64,000 nucleotides of DNA from Tetracentron sinense (taxonomy: Eukaryota > Streptophyta > Magnoliopsida > Trochodendrales > Trochodendraceae). Positions 34,801-45,422 of the stretch are shown here, piece by piece. The position numbers and the translations under genes were made by a program. The stretch is taken from positions 31,257,965-31,321,964 of the forward strand of contig CM026557.1 in the NCBI GenBank assembly GCA_015143295.1, given 5' to 3'. The notes under the pieces are model-generated. The model did no database searches. It saw only the letters and a program-made list of their open reading frames with translations, and was not told the origin of the DNA. Numbering within the stretch: the stretch's first letter is position 1; each line of letters starts with the position of its first letter.

Positions 34801-35830
34801 TCTTGAAAAAGTCATATTTTCTCATTATTTCTTCTGGCACAATACTATTGAGTTTGAATTAGTCTAGCAAAGTACTTGACTCTTTTTTATAATTTGTATG
34901 GCTTCTAATGCAGAGCAGATTCTATCCATGTAATGCATGATATATGAAACAACATGAGTATTGTGAAGTGAACCTGACGGGCCAAGCACTACGTCAGGGA
35001 GGGAACCTTGGCATCACTTGTGTTTTGTAAGTGCCAACATCCAGGCTATATAGCCTGTCCAAGATATTTAAAAGTGAACCTGACGGGCCATCAATACAAG
35101 GATGATGAAGAATGTTCGGTGGGTGATCAAAGGGAAGTGTTAGTGATCCAATGTGCTCTATTCGTAGCCCCTAAACTGTCCAATAACTGGTGGCTACTTC
35201 ACAATATCTTCCTCACCACTTGCACATCTAGTGGGAAGGTGTGAAGTATCGTAATATACATGGGAGTATTGAGACTTTCATTCTCAAGAAATGGTGACAT
35301 GTTGAAGCTAAAATAACAGCAACATCCTCAGCCCTAACATTTTTAGTGGTTTAGGGAAGGGAATCTCTATGAGAACCTGCTGTCTTGGCACTTGCCCCCG
35401 TAAGGAAACTGTATAAGGACGAGGTTTTGACAGTTTGGTGTGTCGTAACGGATATGGATGCTTGTTATGTGAAAATGGATGTAAAAATAGTGATTTAAAA
35501 AAAAATCATTCATCACATCAGAGCTGGGCATTAAACAGATGCTAAGCCATTTGACCCCCGAATTTTTTTTCGGTTGGAAGGATATCATGTAACTAACCAT
35601 CTCAATGACAGTGAAGAAAACGCTAAAATTCTCACTAATAGAATGAATGTGCTTTCCCAAAATCTGTAAGAACTTCTAAAGCTAGTTTCAAACACAACAT
35701 CATGACAATATCCGAATTTGTTCACATCACAGACAACGGGATCTTTAAACCAATAAATAACGCAGAGAAATTAAATCATCTAAAAACTTATATAACATCA
35801 AATAATGAAGAACAAAAATCAAAAATCTAT
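31891..35830. other. CACTA interior without recognisable genes
   Basis: AT-rich. It holds a direct repeat of about 72 bp with CCTCGGTTTTCGATGCCG (32384-32455 and 32567-32638), a 50-bp repeat GGTCATGATGTCATTCCCC (33435-33483 and 33536-33583), and a GTGAACCTGACGGGCCA repeat (34970 and 35072). Short open frames at 33873-34597 resemble nothing I know. Confidence 0.5.
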
Positions 35831-35837
35831 ATTTACA

Positions 35838-36195
35838 GCACCACTAACACCACCACCACCACCACCACCACCACTACCATCACCCACCACCACCACTACC
35901 CACCACTAACACCACCACCACCACTATCATCACCCACCACCACCATCACCCACCACTACCCACCACTAACACCACCATCACCACCACTACCATCACCCAC
36001 CACTAACACCACTAACACCACCACCGCCACTACCATCACCCACCACCACCACCACTAACACCACCACTACCATCACCCACCACCACCACCACTAACACCA
36101 CCGCTACCATCACCCACCACCACCATACACCATCACCCACCACCACCACCACCACCACCACCACCACCACCACCATACACCACCACTACCATCAT
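35838..36195 (+). repeat. CAC/ACC trinucleotide-rich microsatellite
   Basis: Some 350 bp of (ACC)n with interspersed CACCCACCACTAACACC and CTACCATCACCCACC units. It lies next to the 3' end of the TNPA-like gene. Confidence 0.97.
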
Positions 36196-36249
36196 AATAT
36201 ATAATGTAATTAAAATGATAAGTAAAATCTTTTAAAATTAGCATTTACC

Positions 36250-37090
36250 TCTGGAGACGCATGTGGTGCTGGAGTACCTTGACCTGCAACCTGTCGTGAA
36301 AAAATTGAATAAATAAATGAATGAATATCTAAATTTAAAAAAGGATTTTTTAAAAAAAGATTATATATACCTGCTGCTCCTGTATGAACTGGTGGAACAT
36401 CTGCTGCATTTCATTGAGCTAAGTTTGTTGGGCCTTAATTTGAGCTTTTTGGGCCTCCACCTGAGATTTCGTCGCCTAAAGTTCATCCCTCAGCAACTGG
36501 GTCTCGCCAGATGAGGAGCCTATTGTACCGGAATGGCTCGAAGATGGCCCCCATAACCTGGTGGGAGTTGGGCCTAATCCACATCCACGGATGCGTCCAT
36601 CTCTCTCAGGCCCCAAGACCTGAGAGATCGAGAACATCATTTCGGCCCATCCTATCTTGCGAGCCAACTGGTAAACTGGCTGATGAGGTCCTTCAACTTG
36701 TTTTGAAAACATTTTGAAACAGTTACTATCTTGAATTTCAATTAAAGTGTTATATGATATAATAAATATTTAAATTACTTACAATTGTTTCTCCCACTTG
36801 AGGGTTGACTGGCAATCCATTCTTCTTAGTGTGGGTCTTTATCCAGACCTCAGCACGACCCGGAGCTATCCTTGATGGACTCGCCAATCGCTATGGCAGT
36901 GACAATAGTCGAACAACAAATTTTTAACCCATATGCATCAAATTGTGATATAATTTTTTTTTTTAATCGATAAATTGTGATATAAATTATTAGATTGAAA
37001 CCGAACATACCTCCTCCTCTTTGACTCTGGCGGAGCTCTTTGAGCCCGCCGTATGAGGAATTTCTTGGGACTCGTGACTCATTTTACCCA
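36250..37090 (-). pseudogene. TNPA-like CACTA accessory transposase (Ptta/En/Spm type), fragment
   Basis: Exon-like blocks on the minus strand: MSHESQEIPHTAGSKSSA (37085 down to about 37015); RLASPSRIAPGRAEVWIKTH then TKKNGLPVNPQVGE (36897 to 36783); and QPVYQLARKIGWAEM to RIRGCGLGPTPTRLWG (36712 to 36480), continuing into a Gln-rich helical tail (SQVEAQKAQIKAQQ, MQQMFHQFIQEQQ). WIKTHTKK and RGCGLGPTP are characteristic of the plant Ptta/En/Spm transposase family. One stop lies between the third block and the tail. The N-terminal DNA-binding part is not seen. This protein normally binds subterminal repeats. Confidence 0.7.
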
Positions 37091-38242
37091 CTTCCTTCCG
37101 TTTATATTTACCTGTATAAAATAGGAAACCCAGCCCATGATCATTCAAACATTAAATAAGTTTAGAAAATATGAAATAAAAAGGGTTTGAAAGTAGATAT
37201 GTGTATGTGTATTCTTGTGTGAATCACGTAAATATGTGTATTCTTGTGTATTTCTATTTTTGTATTTATTGGTTATTTTCACAAGTTCAACTCCATTATT
37301 ATTGCACTAATTGCATCACAAGAACATAATAAGAGCTTTAGTTAGCATGGTGGCACTGCCATTACCATTAGAGACCATTTTTATAACTTTAACCTTATAT
37401 TTCACTATCACTGGAAACAACTATAAAGCCATGTTCATCAATATCTGTAACAAGTATATACAATCAACCTGGCCTAATACTTCTCTACACGCATCAACCC
37501 AAGTTGAAAACAAGTAATTAAGTCCAGGTTAGGACATGTTAAATACTATTAGTTTCATCTAAATAGTTTAATTGTACAAGCTCGGCCTAAACTATTCCAC
37601 ATATCAAGTTGAGTTGAGATTTCGCAAGTCAAGCTATTAAACCAAGGCTGTAACATATTTTTTGCCATCAGTTTAATCCAAAAACTTCATTAATTATCAA
37701 GCTTAACCTACCAAACTTCATTATACAAGCTTATATATATGCCTGAGATTGAAGCAAAATAACATATATTTTTACATACTATAATTCTCCGACACTATCA
37801 TTATTGAACAACTATTACTTAGTACATTGAGGTTATCCCCTTTCTCTTTAATATATACTTCTACATTACTTAAAAACATATGCTTTGTAATTTTTACTGT
37901 AAACTAACGAATACACCATCTTTTTAGGAAAGAAGTTTTGAAGGTTTCCCAGCCAAACTGATGTGAAGGATTCTAATGAAGCAAAATCATGGTGTGATTC
38001 AAGGATGAAGAATCGTGCTTAGCAAGATCCTGGAGAAGCATAGATGAGGCAGCATATTTGTGTCATGCATGCTTTCCACGGTTTAAAAAAAAACGCATTA
38101 GAGATGCACAACTTTCCAAGAGAACATGAACAAAAAAAGGAATGAATGTTATCAATATAGAACATGAACATAAAAAGGGCACCGAAGACACATTTAAACA
38201 AAAAAAATCTTATGCATTACATAAAAAAATAATCATTATGTT
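37091..38242. other. Spacer between the two CACTA genes
   Basis: AT-rich, no convincing reading frame. No promoter or terminator stands out. Confidence 0.5.
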
Positions 38243-39006
38243 TCATTCGCTATATATTGATTCAACATCATCGGCATTACTAGATTCGGAAGAAGGAGCC
38301 TGTTGTTGTAACACTTGGGGAGGAGGATCAACAGTTGCTCTAGTAATCCCTAATCTCACCCAACCGATACCTTCGTCATCGTCATGTTCAGTGTCATCTA
38401 ATTGTTGGTCGTCAAATGGCTCGTTCTCCCTGAATGCATTATTGTCCACAACAGATTCTTCATTCATGTCGAAGAAGTCTCTTGGTTTAGTCTTGATGAC
38501 AACATGCCAATCTTCTTCCGTTGGATCTTGGACGTAAAATACCTGCTCTGCCTAAGATGTCAACACATAGGGTTCGTTCGACACCACGTGTGCCGGAACC
38601 AAGCGTGTGAAGTTCACTAGCTTAAACCCAAATGCATCGGTCTTTATTCCGCTACCCTGCGACTTCACATCAACCCAATCGTACTTAAACAATACAAATT
38701 TAAGGCTTTCAGAATATGTCAATTCGACTACGTCTGTTAAGCGACCATAGTAGGTGATCTCCGTGACCTTGGGGGTTTTGTCCTTAGAAGTTGAATAGCT
38801 TGTAGTCGTTACTTTGACCGCAACACCACTATTTTGACTTTTGCGTCCTCACTCTCTATCCTTAGTACAAAACTGATATCCATTTATGACGTAGCCCTTA
38901 AACTTTTTTGCGACTTTACGTGGACCATATGCAAGGCATGTAATCTCATCAGAAACTGGATTACCTGAATCTCGTAACCTTTAAACCTATTTCAAGACCA
39001 AATAGG

Positions 39007-39076
<70 letters not shown>

Positions 39077-41709
39077 ATTAAAACATAAATAATGTGATGT
39101 GCAGAATTCACAAGTTAAGACTTACATAGCCCTTAAACCAATCAACAAACTCAGTGGTGTGCTTTTTTTGGATTTCATGGGGGTCATTCTAGGTCTTTGA
39201 TTTGTCATTTTAATTACATTCATGTGCTGCCTACAAAGAATATCATTTTCCAATCATTGTAAGTAAAAAAAAATAAAATAAAAAAGTAAAGAACAACATA
39301 TATGAGGATTGTGTTCTTACTCTATATATTTTGTGGCTTTATCGCAATTGATCAACACATAACGATGTGCCTGCTACCATTCCAAGTCACTTAAGATATA
39401 TGGCTCTGCACTACCTATTACACTTTCATCGTCATTTCTCACTGGCCTGTTCAATCTCGATTCTATATTATTTAGATACCTTGAGCAGAATGTCATGCAT
39501 TCTTCTGCCAAGTACCCTTCTGTAATGGAACCCTCTGATCGAGCTCGATTGCGCACATAAGAATTCAATGTATATAAGTACTATGTGAATTAAATTGTGT
39601 TAAGATAAGGGAATTCTCGGTAACAAGAAGTTTGAACTCTACTATAAAATTATAATTGAAGGCATACCTTTCGATAGGATACATCCACTAGTATTGTACA
39701 GGTCCACCTAGTCTTGCCTCCGTGGCCAGGTGTATAGGCAAGTGCACCATAATATCAAAGAAAGCCGGCGGGAAACTTTTTTCTAAATGACAAAGCGTAA
39801 GCACAATTTTCTCCTCTAACCATCTCAAATCTTCCACTTGACATACTTTTGAACATATACCAAGAAAGAAGTTGCTCAATTCAATTAGGACTGAAGTTAC
39901 ATTCTTCGGCAATGTCTTCCTCAGAGCCAGTGGTAGAAATTGTTGCATTATAACATGAGAGTCGTGACTCTTCAGTCCATAAATTTTACGCTCTTTGATA
40001 TTGACATGTCTTGCAATATTTGACGAGTAACCATCCGGAACCTTCACACTCTTCAAAACTTTGTAAAACAACTCTTTCTCATTCTTGTCCATCGAAAAGC
40101 ATGTAGGGGCAGATAAACTTTGCTTCTACCAGGCAGCAACTGAGGGTGAAGTGCATGCCGAATTCCCATTTCAACCATGTCCTTATGCGCTTTTAAACCA
40201 TCCTTAGATTTTTCTTCCAACCCTAATAAAGTCCCGAGCACATTGTCGCGTACATTTTTCTCGATATGCATTACATCAAGGTTGTGCCTCAACAAATTGT
40301 GCTCCCAATATGGCAACTCGAAGAATATACTCCTCTTCTTCTAATTATACGGCATACCCTCATGGCTCGTCTGCCTTCATCCTATTTACCCAGTCTACTT
40401 CCCAAGGGAGAAAGGAATACCCTCCAACTGACACAACACATGCCAACTTTCCTTTCATGCTCCAACCTGACAACATGGCATATCCTGGGAAGTTGCTAAT
40501 GGTCCAGAGCAATGCTGCACGTATTACAAATGTCTCCTTTTTCGACGAATCATAAGTTGTCAACCCATTCTCCCACAAGTCCTTCACCTCCTTGACTAGA
40601 GGCCTCATGTAAACATCAATTGTATTTCCTGGCCCGGAGGGATCGGGAATAAGCAAGGACAGAATGAAGTTCGGCTCCTTCATACACATCCACGGTGGCA
40701 AGTTATAGGGAATAAGAACCACGGGTCATGTGCTGTGAGCAATACTCATCGTCCTAAATAGATTAAAGCCATCACTCGCCAACCCAAGCCTGACATTGCG
40801 AGCATCTGAGGCAAACAAATGATACTTTTTATCCAAAATTTCCCAAGCCGGTGAGTCTGCAGGATGCCTTAACATCCCATCCTTAGTTCGATCCTCATCA
40901 TGCCATCTCATTTTAGTAGCAGTCTTGGATGACATGAACAACCTTTGTAACCTAGGTCTCAACGGGAAGTGACGCAAAATCTTCACCGGAGTTTTCTTCT
41001 TCTGTTCCGGTTGATCATCCTCTACCTTCCATCTTGATTCACCACACATGTCACATGCTTGCTTGTTTGCTGACTCTTTCCAGTAAAGCATGCAATCATT
41101 GGGACATGCATCAATTTTATTATAATTAAGCCCCAAGTCTGACATCACCTTTTTTGTCTAAAAATAAGTTATCTGGTAGTGTTGAACCCTCGGGGAGTAC
41201 CTCCCTCAATAACTCAATCAACATGGTGAATGACTTATTGCTCCATTCACTGAGACACTTATGTGATATAATCTTACGATGAACGACAACTTGGTGTGAT
41301 TTGTACATGTTGGATACAAAGGCTGTCCCGCTTCCCTTATCAATTGGAAAAATCTATCAGACTCAGGATTGGGATCCCGACTACTGGTAGCCTCATCTTG
41401 TTTTGGGACCTTCAACACATCGTGCACCATATCTTCCATCTCATTATGTCTGTCTTGCACATAAGGATTTTGAAAAACTTGGACAGCGGGTGTGTGTTGC
41501 AATATGTCTTCCTCGTGATAAAACCAAATTTTATAATTCAAGTCGAATCCATTATATATCATATGGTTGAACGCTGTAAGTCTATCTTGATAAACCATAT
41601 TGTTGCATTTGGGACACAGACGCTTTATACTGCCATTGTTATTAGTCGCTCCACAAGCTAATGCAAACTGTATAAACTCCTTTACCCCTTCTATATATTC
41701 CTTTGACAT
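38243..41709 (-). pseudogene. CACTA tnp2 transposase, decayed
   Basis: Starting at MSKEYIEGVKEFIQFALACG (41709), the N-terminal transposon-associated domain has a CPKCNN zinc motif. The tnp2 core follows (NKIDACPNDCMLYWK, CDMCGESRWK, HPADSPAWEILD, PVVLIPYNLPPWMC). Then come LPYWEHNLLRHNLDVMHIEK, a DUF4218 region (LKSHDSHVIMQQFLPLALR, FPPAFFDIMVHLPIHLATEA) and a C-terminal DUF4216 part (FYVQDPTEEDWHVV, KPRDFFDMNEES). TGG to TGA near 40724, a frameshift near 40090, loss of a segment around 40330-40360 and an AT-repeat-filled interval (39010-39075) show it is inactive. It would have cut the element's termini in the nucleus. Confidence 0.9.
39010..39075. repeat. (AT)n microsatellite
   Basis: About 32 uninterrupted TA units, inside the decayed transposase gene, probably in a former intron. 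Confidence 0.98.
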
Positions 41710-43683
41710 CCTATATAATACAAAAATTGCATTAACAATTGCTTACATACTAACAATACATCATTAATTTGGTGCTTCATAAAAACTTATAGATAAAAGT
41801 ACCTTGACATTCCAATCAAACTCTTATCCATGAGGTATAAGATTAGATTTATAAGTCCGTCTTCGTTTGTTATTCTGAGAAATAACAAAAGTTTATCATA
41901 TCAGTAAGTTTTAATAAAACTTGTGTCAACTGACTTGACCATCTACACAATCATATATATGCATGCATGCTTCCTATCGTCATCAACTCCTCTTTTAATG
42001 GGTTGGGTGTTCCTATCCCATTCAAGAATGCATAATTCTCAGAAGTCAATAGCTCAAGTGTTTTGTTCCATTTCAAGGAAATTTCGGCAACATTTCTCTA
42101 TGGTTCTCCAAGTATACGACTTAGACTAGGGGCAAGCATGCATGCCACATTGTCTAAATATGTACCCAGAGAACAAGAGAAACGACTGACAAAATTTTCC
42201 TCAATTTAGACCAACCATGAGCAACTGACTTATACTGGAGATTATGCATTCCTAAACTGTCCAACTGGACAATTCAAGAATCATATACAAATAAATACAT
42301 TTTATCACAAACAAGACCGAAAAGTTGTTAACCTGCATTTAGCCCCACAAGAGAACTAAACGCCATAGTTTACAACTAATTCGTTGAAATAGATGATACA
42401 AGAAATGCACTTGTCACACAATGATTCTTGAACGGGAGATCTAAGGTTTAATGCATGCATGAGTATGAACTTAAGCCAACACAAACAATACTTAGTAAAT
42501 AAACATTTTTAATTAGCAGTTTAAACATTTAATATAGACCACGAGGTAGAAGTCATACAATGACTAATACTCACAACTATTTAGTACCTCCTTGAATTCA
42601 TATTTAGTAATTGATAATGCACTAAATAGGTAATTTGTAAATTATACATTCCTAATTAACAAAGATTCACACAACTATATAGTAACTCAAACAATTTTTG
42701 TTTTTTAAGAAAACAAAGATTCACACGAACCAACTGGAAATCCTAGGGGTGGGTGAAGCATACCCACGGTTAAGGGGTGTCAAAGGAGACACGTGGCGAC
42801 CTCTAGGGGTGATAACCGGATTTGCCAAATCCGGTTATCACCATAAAGGATTTGACTCCAAAAGAATTCTGAGTAATAGTGGAGACTCAGACAGTCCACG
42901 TTGCATTTCTCATTCAAAATACTCGATTGAGTAAGTTTAACCATGGAAACCATTTTTCCGAGTAATAGTGGAGCTCAGATCATTTATTAAATAAACAAGT
43001 TTTAACGAGCCGAGATCGAGCTATTTGGAAGCAGCTAAGTTCATTTACCACTCCTTGATACTTGTAACCCACCTACTCATCTGTCCATAATCCATACCAC
43101 TCAATGAGTGGTTTACCTACAGAATGGAACATAACACAAAATGTCTTTTCTGTGCCTATTTGTGCTCACCTTTTTAAGCCATCCAATTCTTATTTTCAGA
43201 ACAAAGGTTAATATCCTCAATGTCTGGCTTTTTGGCTATACCCATGAGGTGTCACATTGATTGAACATCCTGTAATCTACTGTGCCTGCTTCTGAAAGAA
43301 GATGGTAGTAGACAATATTTCATTCTATGCTTTATGCTTCTAATGCTTTGCTTGCTATGTTCCCTCTATCCTGTGTACAAGGTGGATAGATTATCTGGAA
43401 TGGACAGATTAGCACAATGTAACTAATATTGGTGATATGTTCTTCTATGCTATACATTCTAAGTCCTGTTATTAAATGGAAATGTAATCATCTAGTGGTA
43501 CGGTCCAATGAATCTACTTGACAAAAGAAAATTTAATGCTATAGATCTTTGGCTTGTAAGCATGCCGTATGCTACCTCTTAATTTCTATTTTTTTCTTAT
43601 AATTTTCAAATCTCTGAAGTTGTTGACAGTGCTCATTCTACTTTCCATTAGCTTGATATCTTTCTGCAACTTTTTTGTCACAG
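41710..43683. other. CACTA interior upstream of tnp2
   Basis: No coding sequence recognised. It includes a strong hairpin (42808-42842) and a repeated GAGTAATAGTGGAG (about 42869 and 42960). Confidence 0.5.
42808..42842. other. Perfect 16-bp hairpin
   Basis: GGTGATAACCGGATTT, a 3-base loop GCC, then its exact reverse complement. It is preceded by GGGTGGGTGAAGCATACCC. Its role is unknown. Confidence 0.8.
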
Positions 43684-43991
43684 CCCATGCTTGAGATTTC
43701 TAGGGACCCTACCCCAAGTACTATACAGGTCCTGGTTGAGTAAGTTTTTAATGCTCGTATCTTTCTTTTCAATGTGCTGTGTTCTATAGAACTAAAATGC
43801 TAGAAATTTTATCAAAGTTCTATTTCTGAATTAAACATATCATTGCAAATGGCAGTTTTAAGGATGTGTCTTATAGTGGAGGAGGGAATATCACATTTAA
43901 AGGAACTCTAGAAGACAATGCTTATTTCACAACAAGGCTCTTTCAAGGAGAGCTTCTTTTTGAAGATTTGCTAGTCCACTTTACATATTTT
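43684..43991 (+). pseudogene. Captured host gene fragment, two exons, GH85 endo-beta-N-acetylglucosaminidase-like
   Basis: Exon 1 (43684-43739) follows a good acceptor (TTTTTTGTCACAG) and reads PMLEISRDPTPSTIQVLV. It ends at GTAAGT. Exon 2 (43856-43991) follows TGGCAG and reads FKDVSYSGGGNITFKGTLED, then NAYFTTRLFQGELLFEDLLV and HFTYF, ending at GTAAGC. Phases match across the intron. From memory this resembles the segment after the catalytic domain of plant cytosolic GH85 enzymes, which trim free N-glycans; the family call is tentative. It sits on the strand opposite to the transposase genes and is well preserved, so capture looks more recent than transposase decay. Confidence 0.5.
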
Positions 43992-44996
43992 GTAAGCAAC
44001 CTTATCTGTAGAAAAAACTTGTAGATATAACACTAACCCTAATGATCATTAAGTTCTTGAAGGTTTGTGGGTCCACATTACATATTCTGTAAGACGAACT
44101 TGCAGATATAATAACACTCGTAATGATCATTAAGTTCCATCCAAATCTTAATTGTAAAGAATATGTGAAACAAAAGTGCTTAAGTTTCTTGTAGCCAATG
44201 AGAATGCTTGTTAGTCACAGGTTAATCTATAGCTTAAGAGTATTGTAGATGGTGACCACCGTCTATAGACTGAATACTGAGTATTGTAGTTCAACTATCC
44301 AAAGCAGATTTCTTAGATGAGAACTACTGGGTCAAAAGTCAGACCCTCCAGATGATTATAGCCATCTGATAAATCACATTCTTTTACACAAACCAACTGG
44401 AAACCATTTTTCCTTCGAAACCCCTTAAACGTGGGTTCGGAAATTACAATAGCTATATACTATCAATTGATCACCAACAAAATCAAACCTATTTGCACTA
44501 CAAGGGTTGTTGAAAAGAAATCTTTCACAGCCCAGCCCTATATAAAGCAAGGAAAAACACCAGTAGCAATGTCCAACATTCATGAAATTCTATGATTCAG
44601 CAAAAAAAATCTCAGAAAAAGATTTTTCATTTTCGGGGAAATTTTTTTAAGAATAACTTGAATGCAAATCCAATAGGACCAATATCCATACATAAGACAG
44701 GATTTTAAGCATTTTATCAAATCAAACCTCAACCCTAATGATCGGTAAAATAACAAGCATAGAAGATTTATGAACATCATAAGCAACAAATTTGAAAATT
44801 AAAATCCTAGGATTACATGTAAGTGAATAAAAATAGTATATCCCTTGTCATCAAAAACCATCATCTCAAAAACAAAGCACAGTCAATCATCCAAATAATA
44901 CCCTAAACCCCATTTGAAAGAAAAACAAACCCAAAAGCCCTTTTCAGAACCCTAAAATGGGGACGAGAACCTAAACATCATATATCTGTCACTTAC

Positions 44997-45085
44997 CTTC
45001 AGCCTCCTGATAAACGTAGGTAAGACCACACTTGTCACAGTCAAGACGATCGAAGTGAGCACTGATTTGTGATTCAATCTCGATT
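44997..45085 (-). other. Possible further captured exon
   Basis: On the minus strand an open stretch reads ESQISAHFDRLDCDKCGLTY and VYQEAEG, then meets a GTAAGT donor. It has a CxxC pair. I do not recognise the family. It could be a captured host exon or a 5' exon of the transposase gene. Confidence 0.25.
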
Positions 45086-45129
45086 GAAAGAGGAAGAAAA
45101 CCCCTCCTCTACTAACCCAAAAGAGGAAG

Positions 45130-45422
45130 AATACGGGGCCTTTCACGGCATTTTTTTAAAAACGCCGTGCAAGGCCTTTGACTGATGTCGTGGTTGGTAT
45201 GCCGCGAGATTTCCCGCCATGTCTTCCGTGGCATTTTTTTAAAAAAAAAACGCCGTCATATATTCCTCAACAATGGCATTTTCTTATAAAACGCCATGAT
45301 AGAGTCCTTCCGCCACCTAATCAGTGGCGTTTCTTTGGAACGCCGTGTTTTAATGCCTTTCCAGGCGTTTTTTACTAAACACCGTTAAACAATTACCGCT
45401 AAAGCCCAATTGTTTTATAGTG
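45130..45422. repeat. Right subterminal repeats and terminus of the CACTA element
   Basis: Inverted units such as CACGGCATTTTTTTAAAAAC and GTGGCGTTTCTTTGGAACGCC end at the terminal CCCAATTGTTTTATAGTG. Confidence 0.85.

Larger units (their letters stand above)
31413..45422 (-). mobile_element. CACTA (En/Spm-type) DNA transposon
   Basis: A 14-kb element. Its right end read inwards is CACTATAAAACAATTGGGC; the left end, CACTCCAAAATTTAGG, is a diverged version. The 3-bp target ACA (31410-31412) is repeated as ATA (45423-45425), and the uninterrupted site is visible at 27325-27335. Both ends have arrays of ACGGCGTTTT/AAAATGCCG subterminal repeats. Inside are a TNPA-like gene and a tnp2 transposase, both on the minus strand and both decayed, plus captured host exons. 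Such elements move by cut-and-paste. Confidence 0.88.

Noticed and set aside
38142-38537. A 131-codon plus-strand open frame
   Set aside because: It is antisense to the C-terminal end of the CACTA transposase, which has recognisable sequence on the minus strand.
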